Shown: piece by piece, positions 1 to 9,106 of the stretch | Layout: each line of letters opens with the position of its first letter | Position numbering within the stretch: the first letter of the stretch is position 1 | NCBI GenBank assembly: GCA_019671005.1 | Contig: CM033718.1 | Span: 33,434,508-33,498,507 of the forward strand | Source: Hibiscus mutabilis | Taxonomy: Eukaryota; Streptophyta; Magnoliopsida; Malvales; Malvaceae | DNA length: 64,000 bases | Direction: 5' to 3' | Translations under genes and position numbers: made by a program | The notes under the pieces: model-generated | Seen by the model: the letters and a program-made list of their open reading frames with translations, nothing else | Databases searched by the model: none | What the model was told of the DNA's origin: nothing

Positions 1-122
1 TCTTGAATTGATATTCTTGCTTTTGTCTCTTCAACCTTTGTGGGAATGGTGGTGGAAGTCGGATATCTTCGATCCTTTCATTGGTTTGGAAACTGATTGA
101 CGGCATTGCCGGGACAACTGGA
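1..122 (-). pseudogene. pol: T1 pol N-terminus (protease leader), cut by window edge
   Basis: The minus strand encodes IRLPPPFPQRLKRQKQEYQF, the conserved leader just before the protease in Athila polyproteins. T9 has the counterpart YPPPPFPAGLQKHKQDHQF at about 46350. No protease active site is visible because the window ends. This short piece is open, but upstream gag is frameshifted, so I call the gene broken. Confidence 0.8.
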
Positions 123-242
123 GTTGCTGAGGCGTTATCAACTGGGGTTGCCGAGGCATGCTTATCGCAAGTTGCCGAGGCATCTTTATCATCAATTGCT
201 GAGGCATGCTTATTTCCTGTTGCTAAGGTAATTCCTGGTTCA
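123..242 (-). repeat. 24-bp tandem repeat encoding an 8-residue repeat in the T1 gag-pol linker
   Basis: Units begin at 123, 147, 171, 195 and 219, an exact 24-bp period, each opening with GTTGCYGAGG or a close variant. On the minus strand they translate to five copies of an ASAT-x-DKH-like octapeptide, in frame with the protease leader downstream. The exact multiple of three suggests expansion while the linker was still coding. Confidence 0.85.
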
Positions 243-275
243 GCATCTGAGGCTTTGCCGCTAGGTTCGTCTTGA

Positions 276-1785
276 TCTTTTTATGCAGTTTTGTTTGATG
301 AGCGGGTTTGAGCCTCTCTAAGTTGTTGGCCACTTCTAGTGGTGATTGCCTTACATTGCTCATGGCCAGTTCCTCTTGCGACTTCAGTATCGCTAGGTAA
401 ACCTCCTTGTGGTCTAGTATTCAAATTTTGAGCAAACTGTCCGGCTTGATTTTCCAATGATTTAATTGCCCTCTTGGTTTTGCAATCTCATCTCGGTCCT
501 ATTAATAAAAGCATCGGTTCTTTTTATGAAGTTACTATTATGTGCCATATAAGATTAAGTTTTCATCATAAAAGCATTTAGAGAATTTTCCAAAGAACTA
601 GATGTTGTCGGTTGTTGTTGCGGCAACTGTTGCCATGGCATATTCTGCTGGAATCCCGATGCATTTGCATTCTGATTGTTCTGGTTTAGAGCATTGTTGG
701 GATTACTCCATGAAAAATTTGGGTGCTTCTTCCAAGCTGGATTGTATGTATTGGACATCACATTGTTGTTCCGATTGTAATTCCCCATATAGAAGCTGGA
801 TTTCGGATTCTGCATACGTTCAGAAGAATTATGGTTATCACCACATAACTCACAAAAAGAATCCATTACCTTGACCTCATGTGTGTTGTTTGGTTTTTGC
901 ATGTTCTGGACCATCTTAGTTAAAGTGGCCAATTGTGCCGAAATTGAATCTGATGATCCTAGTTCATATATTGTGGCTTGGCGTCTAACTCCTCCTCTTC
1001 TAGTAGAGGGGAATTGATAATCATTCTTGGCCAGCCTGTTTAGAATTTGCATTGCTTCCTCCGGTGACTTATCTAGGAGTATGCCGTTTGCCGATGCTAG
1101 ATCCTTGTTGGTGTATTCACAGCGTTGTAAAACATTGTTACTTGAGTCCACACCGGGAATCCGTGTAGGGGGCATTTGTGTAGAAGTTCTCTATATCGCT
1201 CCCAAGCCTCGTACATGGATTCATCATCTGCCTGCCGAAAAGAAGTAATGTCGTTACGAAGCTTATTAGTCAAATTTGTAGGATTAAACTGAGCAAGGAA
1301 ATCACGACAAAGATCGGTGTTATTGATCCGGCAGGAATGCTATTCAACCATGCTTTCACCCTATCCCTCAGTGAATAGGGGAATAATCTTAATCGTAAGA
1401 CATCGGGGGTGACTCCGTGTATTTTGAACAAGTTGCAAATCTTGAGGAAATATTTCAGATGTTGCCGTGCATCTTCAGTTGTTGAGCCGCCAAATTGACC
1501 AATTGTGTTGATCATATTAAACATTACCGGTTTTAACTCAAAGTGGTCGGCTTTAATTTCAGGTGCGACAACTCCTGGATTAAGTCCGTCAAGATCTTCT
1601 TCAAGATAGTCTCGAATAGTTCTATTTCGTGCAAGAATCACTCCTCCTCCTGCTGGAACATCTTGATTCATATTGTCATCTTGATTAGCCATTGCTACTC
1701 TTATCCTTCGTCTAAGTCTTTGTAAGGTTCGTTCAATTTCTGGATCAAAGGGATATTCTGGTGTAGTCGGTCTCGCCCTGGTCAT
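276..1785 (-). pseudogene. gag: T1 gag, frameshifted (Athila type)
   Basis: Gag forms the capsid and nucleocapsid of the retroelement particle. The start is the ATG at 1785 (protein opens MTRARPTTPEYPFDPEIE), 99 bases after the primer site. T9 gag opens in a similar way (MTRSHP..., YDPKIERTL). The Athila capsid motif FELKPVMFNMINTIGQFGG is readable around 1560-1500. The frame breaks near 1310 and again near 1110. The last part (1175-555) keeps the coiled linker and a zinc-knuckle-like DSFCELCGDN, followed by an Asn/Gln-rich stretch. Weak gag coding continues to about 276 in other frames. At least two frameshifts make it non-functional. Confidence 0.8.
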
Positions 1786-1883
1786 ATACCAATGCAAAAC
1801 CAAAGTTTGTTAGCCCTTTGAATCTTAAACAAGAAAAGTAAAAAGAAAGTGCAAGAAAATAAAAACAAAGTCACTATTACCAA

Positions 1884-1901
1884 TCCCTGGCAACGGAGCC
1901 A
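1884..1901 (-). other. T1 primer-binding site (tRNA-Asp type)
   Basis: The minus strand reads TGGCTCCGTTGCCAGGGA. This matches the complement of the plant tRNA-Asp 3' end (TGGCGCCGTTGCCGGGGA) at 16 of 18 positions. Athila/Tat elements use this primer. Confidence 0.85.
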
Positions 1902-2184
1902 AAAACTTGTTGCGCTTAATAAGTGCTACGCAATTGTGCAAGTATACACATTGCAAGTTATAGTATAAAAGATATCGTCTCCACAGGGATTGATGCCACT
2001 TCAAGAATCTAGTCTCTTGCACTGTAAAAAGTAAAAACACAAATAAAGGATTATAGGAGTTTAACTAATAACTAAACTAGAAAGCAATAAAGTAAAAGAA
2101 CAAATGAGATCAAATGAGAGAGATAGGCCAGGTTATCGTGGTTGAGGTGTGATAGCCGATTGGATCGTCTTGGTAAAAGAGTGC

Positions 2185-2290
2185 ACCGGCAACTCAGTTC
2201 CCGTGGCAACTTGCACAACAGGGTTGCCTTGGCAACTAATCGATGGTTGCCTGGGCGACTAGTTGGGCAACTACTTGGGCGTCTGGGCAG
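2185..2290. repeat. cluster of TTGCC/GGCAA motifs in T1 LTR
   Basis: Within about 100 bp there are repeated GGCAACT and GTTGCC words, including the near-perfect palindrome TTGCCTTGGCAA and TTGCCTGGGCGACT. It resembles the U3 repeat unit but is irregularly spaced, so it is a dispersed motif cluster, not a clean tandem array. Confidence 0.6.
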
Positions 2291-2875
2291 CAATCTTCAA
2301 GGTTCGGCAGAGCGTTCTTCAATGGTTTCTTCTTATCCCTAAGTCGAAACTCTAGCTACTTGTGCATGCCTTGATAATACATCCCTATGTGAATCAAGGG
2401 TGAACAACAACCAATCTTGCGCTCCTCTTAGTCGTTGAAATCCTTAACTTATTCCTAAGCCGGATTAATCTTCGCCATCAATAGATTGAATAAAGATCAT
2501 ATTCATTCGTTTCTTGAATCTAACTCTCCCGATATTAGATAAATAGATGAAGTTACGAGATCCTCTCCCAATTCACTCGCAAACAAGAATAAGAACCAAG
2601 AATGAATAAACCTTGAATAGAAAAGTGCAAACTCTTATTACCTAAACAAAAGCCAATAGTTTCTCACAACCACAAAACACAATAACCATATCCAAATAGA
2701 TTTAGTTCATGGCTAGGTTCCAAAGAAACACAAGATAAATAATCCCTAGCATGAACCTAATTGAACAAGAAAGAAAAAGATGAAGAATTAAAGCTTGTAG
2801 AAATCTCCTTGCCCTAGATGCTTGTCGAAAATTCTCTCCTCTTGCTCTCTTTTGAGTTGTCAAAACTCCCCTCTA

Positions 2876-2882
2876 ATTTATA
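2876..2882 (-). promoter_or_regulatory. T1 LTR TATA box
   Basis: The minus strand reads CCTATAAATTAGAGGGG, a plant-type TATA box about 550 bp into the LTR, where a U3/R boundary is expected. The start site would lie about 30 nt downstream. No experiment supports it. Confidence 0.5.
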
Positions 2883-3124
2883 GGGCTAGGTCAAAGTCCT
2901 TCATTGAGGAGGAAGTTAAGTTGGAATTAAATTATCTTTAAAGAATATAATTCTTTATTATAATTATATTCCTACTATAACTTCTCCTATCTTTTTGGAA
3001 TTTAATTCTTCTTTAATCTCTTCATGGAAATCAAATTCCTTTGGGATTTGGCTTTGCTCCACGTCATCTTGGGCTTGTCTAGTCATCAATTTCGACTACC
3101 ATATCACCTTGTTCTTTGTCGACA

Positions 3125-3220
3125 ATTGCCCTGGAAACTGGCTCGGCGTCTCCTTCATGCATTGCCCTGGCAACTAGCTCGGCATCTCCTTCATGTATTG
3201 CCCTGGCAACTAGCTCTAGC
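3125..3220 (-). repeat. 36-bp tandem repeat in T1 U3
   Basis: Units start at 3125, 3161 and 3197, an exact 36-bp period with 2.6 copies. Each contains the near-palindrome TTGCCCTGGCAA (mutated to TTGCCCTGGAAA in the first) followed by TAGCTCGGCATCTCC. It lies upstream of the TATA box, where LTR enhancers usually sit. Confidence 0.85.
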
Positions 3221-3433
3221 CTTGCTTTGGCAAGTGATCCTGCACATACACACAAAACACACCAAAGCAGCATCTTTTCCCACAAAAACTACCAAGTTAT
3301 GTAATCAAGCTCAACGATGGAAGGAAACATGGATTAATGCATGAATGGCTAATTATGCATATAATATGAGCCTACGTCTAACAATAATATGAGTAAAAAG
3401 GGTAAGAAAAATAGTACTTTTGAACACTTATCA

Positions 3434-4140
3434 ATTATCGTCAACTAAACAAGCTCACTATCAAGAACCGATATCCATTGCCCAAAATTGAAGATCTTTT
3501 CGATCAACTTAGGATGCTACCGTATTTTCTAAGATCGACCTTAGATCGGGGTACTATCAAATGAAAGTAAAAGAATAAGATGTACATAAGACAACCTTTC
3601 GTACTTGATATGGCCACTTTGAATTCCTCGTAATGCCATTCAGGTTAACGAATGCTCCGACTGCTTTCATGGATCTCATGAATCAGGTATTCAAGCCCTA
3701 TAATCAGGTATTCAAGCCCTATCTTGACAAGTTTGTGGTCGTATTCATTGACGACATTCTGGTGTACTCTCGAAATAAGGAGGAATATGATTAACACCTC
3801 CGAATTGTCTTGCAAACACTCTAAGAACATCAATTGTATGCCAAGTTCTCCAAATGTGAATTCTGGTTACCAAAAGTTTCTTTCCTCGGCCATGTTATCT
3901 CGGCTGAAGGAATTAAAGTTGATCTGAGCAAGATTCAGTCTATTCTGAATTGGAGACCTCCGAAGAATGTAAGCGAGGTCCAAAGTTTTCTCGGTTTAGC
4001 TGGGAATTACAGAAGATTTGTTAAGGGCTTTTCCTCTATTGCCGCAAGTCTTACTAAGCTTACTCGTAAAGAAACGCCTTTTGTTTGGCCAGAGAGCCAA
4101 CAATGAAGCTTAGATCAACTTAAGCAAGCTCTGACTCATG
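3434..4140 (+). pseudogene. pol: T2 reverse transcriptase, 5' part lost to T1 insertion
   Basis: RT copies element RNA into DNA. The region opens at YRQLNKLTIKNRYPLPKIE (3436 on), the conserved block after the first RT motif. The catalytic FIDD box is intact (3744-3755), and the thumb/connection block SKCEFWLPKVSFLGHVIS follows at 3850-3900. Frame shifts occur near 3500, and a TGA ends the frame after FVWPESQQ at 4104, where related copies have CGA. A 21-bp in-frame duplication precedes FIDD. The palm motif with the first catalytic Asp (around 3530) is only readable across a shift. Confidence 0.82.
3681..3722 (+). repeat. 21-bp in-frame tandem duplication in T2 RT
   Basis: Two perfect copies (3681-3701 and 3702-3722) repeat the seven residues NQVFKPY, 21 bases before the FIDD catalytic box. 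T3, T5, T10 and T4 have one copy at this point, so it is private to T2. Confidence 0.9.
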
Positions 4141-4515
4141 CCCCGATACTCATCCAACCAGAATCCGGCAAAGATTTCACTGTTTACAGTGATGCTTCTT
4201 ATTTAGGACTCAGTTGTGTCCTGATGCAAGATGGGAAAGTAATTGCTTACGCTTCAAGGCAACTAAAGCCACACGAGTCTAATTATCCAACACACGATCT
4301 GGAACTAGCAGCTATCGTGTTTGCTCTCAAGATATGGAGACATTATCTATACGGAGAAAAATGCAATCTATTTACTGATCACAAAAATCTCAAATACCTC
4401 CTAACTCAGAAGGACTTGAATCTGAGGCAAAGGAGATGGCTCGAATTACTTAAACGTAGTTGCTGACGCCCTTAGTCGCAGACCATACTCGGGTAACTCC
4501 TAAATCTAGAACTCT
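4140..4515 (+). pseudogene. pol: T2 RNase H domain, internally deleted
   Basis: RNase H removes the RNA strand during reverse transcription. The first catalytic region is VYSDASYLGL, followed by the E of DLELAAIVFAL and FTDHKNLKYLL, all typical of Ty3/gypsy. After WLELLK (about 4455) roughly 13 codons found in T3 (DYDLVIDYHPGKA) are missing, and the sequence resumes at NVVADAL-like coding out of frame. This removes part of the last catalytic segment. Confidence 0.8.
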
Positions 4516-4703
4516 GGTTAAATTCATTTGAATCATGCCTTTTCTTGTTTTGCAAACAATGAATTTAGAGTTTCCTTAAGGTACAAGTTACTATTCGAAC
4601 ATTCCTTCAAATACAAGTAACCCATTCGAATAAGAATTATGTCTAAAATACTTGTAACCATTGAAATTCAATCTTTCTTAGCTTATAAGAAAGAATTTGA
4701 ACA
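4516..4703 (+). other. T2 spacer between RNase H and integrase
   Basis: This A/T-rich stretch has repeated 'ATTCGAA' and 'AAGTAAC' words and no conserved protein block. T3 (about 13560-13690) and T10 (about 54750-54870) have similar tether sequence here. I see no separate gene. Confidence 0.5.
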
Positions 4704-5770
4704 ATGCCTTGTTATGCATGTAACAATTCGAATAGTGCCTTGCATTGCAAGAAATCTATTGAAAATCATTCTAATGACTTTGTTAATGCTTTCATAGCTA
4801 CTACGGCTATCAATGCTCATTTCCGACTATCCAAGGACAGGAAATTATTGTCTGAACCTCAAGTTCAATCCGATTTCATCTCGAGAATTAAAGAACTCCA
4901 ACAAGTTGATCTAGATCTTCAAAAGATCATATCTAAGCTTGCTTCTGAGTCTAGCTCTTACTTCTCCCTCAAGTCAAATGGACTACTCTATTTCAAGGAT
5001 AGAGTTTGTGTTCCTAACAATGAGGATTTAAGACAAGAAATGTTAAAAGAAGCTCATCAAAGTTCTTTCTCAATCCACCTTGGATCGGTTAAGATGTATA
5101 AGGACCTAAAGCCACTATACTGGTGGCCAAGCATGAAATTTGCAATCATGAACTTTGTATCCAAGTGCTTAACATGTCAAAGAGTCAAAATCGAGCATCA
5201 AGTCCCTATAGGACTACTTCAACCTATTGAACTTCCCTAGTGGAAGTGGGATCGAATTACTATGGACTTTGTCACTGGTCTTCCTTCTACTCCAAGAAAG
5301 AATGATGTTGTATGGGTGATTGTTGATAGATTCACTAAATCTACTCACTTCATCCATGTTCGTATGAACATGAGCTTGGAAACCCTTGCCGAGTTGTACA
5401 TTCATGATGTGATTCGGTTACACGGTGTACCTACAACAATTATCTCTGATCGTGACCCTCGATTTGCTTATCGATTCTGGAATTCTCTGTAGAAAGCTCT
5501 AGGAGCTAAGGTACATCTTAGTACGTCCTTTCATCCTCAATCGGATGGCCAATTTGAGAGAATTATTCAAGTGTTAGAGGATATGCTACGAGCTTGTATT
5601 ATTGACTTCGGGAAGAATTGGGAGAAATCTCTACCTCTTGAAAAGTTTACCTACAAAAATGGCTATCAATATTCTATTCAAATGGCACCATTTGAAGCTC
5701 TATATGGTAGAACATGTAGAACTCCCTTACGCTGGTCTGAATTGGGAGAAAACAAAGACTTGGACCTCAA
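4704..5770 (+). pseudogene. pol: T2 integrase (zinc and catalytic domains), broken by stops
   Basis: Integrase inserts the cDNA. The N-terminal HHCC zinc domain is readable in 4704-5237 (EAHQ...IHLGS...CLTC). A TAG at 5238-5240 interrupts the frame just before WKWDRITMDF, at the same codon as in T3 and T10. The catalytic core follows with MDFVTGLP (first Asp), ISDRDPRF (second Asp) and the Glu of QFERIIQVLEDML. Another TAG stands at about 5490. From 5571 the frame is open through the GKNWEKSLPL and ALYGRTCRTPL blocks. Separate stops make a full protein impossible without readthrough. Confidence 0.85.
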
Positions 5771-6228
5771 TTGCTTCGGGAAACTAAAGAACAAATAAAG
5801 ATCATTCACGATCGATTGAAGAAAGCTTTCGATAGACAGAAAGTGTATGCTGATTTGAAAATGAGAGATATCCCATATGCTATTGGAGACAAAGTATTCC
5901 TAAAGGTTTCACCTTGGAAGAAAGTACTCAGATTTGGAAGAAAAGGGAAACTCAGTCCCCGATACATCGGTCCATTTGAAGTTATTGAAAGAAATGGTCC
6001 AGTGGCCTATCGATTAGCTCTCCTTGAAGAATTCGATAGAATCAACAATGTATTCCATGTATCTATGCTCAGAAGATATAGATCAGATCCATCCCACATT
6101 CATGAGCTGGAAGAAGTAGAACTGAATCCTGATTTGTCATACGAAGAAGAACCTATTCAGATTCTTGACCGGGAAGTAAGGAAGCTTCGGAACAAGATTG
6201 TTCCCCTTGCTAAGATCTTATGGATAAA
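5771..6228 (+). pseudogene. pol: T2 integrase C-terminus and truncated chromodomain
   Basis: The block GDKVFLKVSPWKKVLRFG and PRYIGPFEVIERNGPVAYRL is the integrase C-terminal domain of chromoviruses. NNVFHVSMLRRYRSDPSH then leads to a chromodomain starting at ILDREVRKLRNK. The chromodomain stops at AKILW (about 6225), where T3 continues RNHKVEEATWEPE. Downstream sequence is LTR, so the loss is a deletion. In this family the chromodomain directs integration towards heterochromatin. That function is gone here. Confidence 0.85.
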
Positions 6229-6942
6229 TGTTAGGTATAATGTGATAACATTGCTACTATGATTGTATGATATATTGTGCTTGTTTTGATGGAATGTGTA
6301 TGTGCTATGCTTGCTAGACCAAGGGCAGAAAATTGGGGAAGAAGAGGATAGGAGTGGACATCCCAAAGCTAGAGGCAAATGGATTTGGATTCAAGACACT
6401 TGAATTGCTAGGAGTATTGTGAGTGTAACTATCCTTAGGGTTGGGACTAGGTCCTAACCAACCTTGATATTGTTAATTCAATGAAATTGCCATGTAGAAT
6501 GACTTAATACCTATTTGGCTAATTAAGGGAAGAATGACAAGTATGATAACTTGTTTGATGCCACGATCTATGTGTTAATTGGGTGTTAAGAAAATGTAAT
6601 GAATTGTGTGTCATGTTGCATTGCTTACGCCTAAGGTATGAAATGGCATGCTTGCTTGGAGAATAAGGTACGCACAATGCATACATATGCATGTGTTTGT
6701 GAATGTTATACATGGCTGATTGAAATGAATTCAACAAGGATACCACTTTGTATTCATGCTATTCGAATGGCATGGATAGTTTTGTATTGGAAGTTAAGAC
6801 TCCGTAAGCCTAAGGGCTTGGCCTTTGAATGGCATATTGTTGAATTGAATAAAGAATTCTACAAAGCTTAAATGAAATGGATAATCAACAACCTCGGTAG
6901 CTAGTTTGATAGATAATAGGGCATGCCTTAGAATCTTGAGCT

Positions 6943-7092
6943 CATATTGGCACTACGGTGCATATTGGCACTATGGTGCATATTGGTACGATGATACATA
7001 TTGGCACAATGGTGCATATAGGCATTACGGTGCATATTGGCACTTCGGTGCATATTGGTACTTCAGTGCATATTGGCACTTCGGTGCATATT
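6943..7092 (+). repeat. 18-bp tandem array of mini-hairpins in T2 LTR
   Basis: Units start at 6943, 6961, 6979, 6997, 7015, 7033, 7051 and 7069, an exact 18-bp period with eight copies and a partial ninth. Each reads like CATATTGGCACTACGGTG. As RNA, GCAC and GTGC pair around a four-base loop. Loops read TACG, TATG, GATG, AATG, TACG, TTCG, TTCA, TTCG. Unit 3 swaps a C-G pair for T-A, and units 5 and 7 use G-T pairs. The array starts directly after GAGCTC. Confidence 0.92.
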
Positions 7093-8541
7093 ATTAAGAT
7101 TCGATTATCTAGTAAGCTACTTACCAAGGATGTTGTAAGATGACTTAATAATTCAAATGAACATTGCTTGTATTGTAAGAAACTTGTATGAACTTTCTTG
7201 CTTTGAAAGATGACACATGAATGGTTGCAAAACTTGTTACTTGCCATGAAAGAAATGTATGGATGGTGGCTTTATGTATAAATGCCTACTTGATAATTTG
7301 AGTGATTGGTTGCTTGTCTTGAAAGCATGTTGTTAGAATAACCTATGAGTATCATGATGGATGTTGTTATGTTGATTGTATGATATGTAAAGATTGCCTA
7401 AGTTACCCTATGCAATTCGAATAGCAAGTGACTTGTATTGATGGTCTTGATTCCTTGAATTACATGTAAACTTAGACGTATATGCTTTGAAATTGACTAT
7501 ATATAGTGTTACCTCACTAAGTACATAACTAGTACTTACCACTCTACTCTTCAATCTTCCAATAAAAGATTAAAGATACTTCAAGAGGATATCTTGGGTT
7601 TGAAGCAACACTTGAGGCAAGCTTAAAAGTATGAATTCATACTCTTTGTATACTCCTAGTTTGGTGGCACTAGATTATGTAATAGGTAGCCTAGAGCATG
7701 CATTTGAATATGTATTTAAGACTAGTTTGTGTAATGTTTTGATGGGCCTATCATGTAACCTATTTGGATGACTTAATCTATGTATAAGTACCATGATAAC
7801 ATGTATATATGAAGTAGATGCTGCGCATTTTGTGATGGAAACCCAATGTTTGTTGAATCTTGTCTAATTTGAATGTTAGATTAATGTGGTATGATCATGC
7901 ATTGTTTCCTATGGCCATTGGTATGATTCGGACATGTTGAGTTAAGGCCAAGGTATGTACAATCATGCATTAACAATGTATTATCTAAGGATGCCATGAA
8001 ATGTTATGTTTTGATTGAAAAAAATAAATAAATGAAATGTGTTTAGGTTTCATCTAGCTATTTGAATAGGATACTTGAACATGTAAAGAATGTAAATTGG
8101 ATGCTTTATAATGATCATGTTGAATGATCGAATTATTAGTTTCTTAATATGCAAGTAAGCTAGTTAAGACATGTTTAGTAATCACCTAGCGTAAATTGAA
8201 TAAGGTACATGGTATTGTAAAAAGGATGAAAGTTGTACCATGTCTAATAGCAACTTAAAGTCAAGTATGCCACACATGAGTTTGTTGTTTGAATGATGCA
8301 TGTGAATTGGATGGAATGGTGACATGGTATTAGTAACTTAGGTTATAAGTTTGAAATGGAACAAAATGGTACCTAAATTAGTATGCTATGTATGTTGCTG
8401 GTTTGCTTAATGTGAATTGTTGTATGTACTGCTTTGTATTGAAAGGTTTAGTTTGGGTTACTTGCGCATCAAGTCAAGTAATTCTGATGTTACTTGCTCG
8501 ATAAGTAACCTATCTATCACATTGCTTTTGTTCCGATAACG

Positions 8542-8629
8542 CTCCCAAACTGGGTTACGGCTAACCCGGGGATGGGGTGTTACAGCTCCCGAGTCGGTTT
8601 GCTACTAGTCTTGGGTAGGGGGTGTTACA
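8542..8629 (+). repeat. tandem duplication of the T2 LTR tail
   Basis: Two diverged copies of about 44 bp (8542-8585 and 8586-8629) both begin GCTCCC and end GGGTGTTACA, the terminal sequence of this LTR family. Other LTRs here have one such tail. Confidence 0.7.
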
Positions 8630-8639
8630 TTTAATTATG

Positions 8640-9106
8640 GTAATTATGACTCTTTTAATATATAAATAATATAATTTGATTTAAAATAATATATATCTAT
8701 ATTGAATGCGTAATTAAAGTTAAATTGAGATCATATATTAATATATATGTTGAAATCTTAATTAAATTGAATTGGAATTTTATATATTAATATATATATA
8801 TTGAAATCCTAATTAAGTTCAATTGGAATTATATATATTAATATAGATATATATTGAAATCCTGATTAAGTTGAATTAGGATTATATATATATATATATA
8901 TATATTGGAATCCTAGTTAAGTTGAATTGAGATTATATATATTAATATTGATATATATTGAAATCCTAATTAAAGTTGAATTGGGATTATATATATTTAA
9001 TATATATATTTTGAAATTTTAGTTAAGTTGAATTGGGATTATATATATTTAATATATATATTGAAATCCTAATTAAAGTTAAATTAGGATTATATATATT
9101 AATATA
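8640..9106 (+). repeat. AT-rich ~52-bp minisatellite, left part
   Basis: About eight units begin near 8704, 8750, 8803, 8857, 8906, 8958, 9011 and 9062 with TGAAATCCTAATTAA or a variant. The array is cut by T3 and resumes at 19797 with one more unit. Most units hold an inverted repeat, best at 9066-9092, where AATCCTAATT pairs with AATTAGGATT. Runs of TATATA separate units, including a (TA)n tract at about 8882-8905. It probably belongs to the LTR of an older plus-strand element whose TATA box is at 19842. Confidence 0.85.

Larger units (their letters stand above)
1..3433 (-). mobile_element. T1: Athila-like Ty3/gypsy retrotransposon, partial
   Basis: Read on the minus strand, the order is LTR (3433 to 1908), a tRNA-Asp primer site, gag, a repetitive linker and the start of the protease region, which runs off the window at base 1. 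The LTR begins TGATAAGTGTTC, an opening I associate with this lineage. The base before it (3434 onward, plus strand) is inside the reverse transcriptase gene of T2, so T1 inserted there. Only the 5' half is visible, so the partner target duplication cannot be checked. Gag carries frameshifts, so this copy is defective. Confidence 0.88.
1908..3433 (-). repeat. T1 5' LTR
   Basis: The LTR is about 1.5 kb. On the minus strand it starts TGATAAGTG at 3433 and ends CA near 1908, six bases before the primer site. A TATA box near 2880 places U3 at roughly 3433-2885 and R/U5 below it. U3 holds a 36-bp tandem repeat, and a cluster of TTGCC/GGCAA motifs lies downstream of the TATA. The matching 3' LTR is outside the window. 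The outer end is clear from its junction with RT coding sequence. The inner end is uncertain by a few bases. Confidence 0.8.
3434..8629 (+). mobile_element. T2: Tekay-like chromovirus, truncated
   Basis: This plus-strand Ty3/gypsy element enters in the middle of RT because T1 is inserted at 3433/3434. RT, RNase H, integrase and a cut-off chromodomain follow to about 6228. There the sequence jumps straight into the middle of an LTR, which runs to GGTGTTACA at 8629. The end of the chromodomain, the polypurine tract and about the first 1.5 kb of the 3' LTR are deleted. Gag, protease and the 5' LTR lie outside the window, beyond T1. Several stops make it dead. Confidence 0.85.
6229..8629 (+). repeat. 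T2 3' LTR, distal part
   Basis: Landmarks match the middle and end of other Tekay LTRs in the window: GTGAGTGTAACTATCC...GTTGGGACTAGGTCC (about 6418-6455), GAATCTTGAGCTC (6931-6943), CCTCACTAAGTAC (about 7510), a CTAGTTTGGTGGC block (about 7657) and the terminal GGTGTTACA (8629). Compared with the T10 LTR, about the first 1.5 kb is missing. No open frame here looks like a gene. An 18-bp hairpin array lies inside. Confidence 0.8.

Noticed and set aside
2072..2342. Pro/Arg/Leu-rich frames on both strands in the T1 LTR
   Set aside because: They follow the TTGCC/GGCAA motif cluster and are open in opposite strands at once. There is no conserved protein.
3434..6228. Endogenous pararetrovirus (caulimovirus-like) from the RT and RNase H matches
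   Set aside because: Integrase, chromodomain, LTRs and a tRNA-Met primer site with target duplications identify Ty3/gypsy chromoviruses. No movement or coat protein is seen.
6906..7143. Open frames encoding Tyr/His/Gly or His/Ile/Gly repeats across the T2 array
   Set aside because: They are open only because the 18-bp unit is a multiple of three and lacks stops in several frames on both strands. No start context, and the region is LTR.
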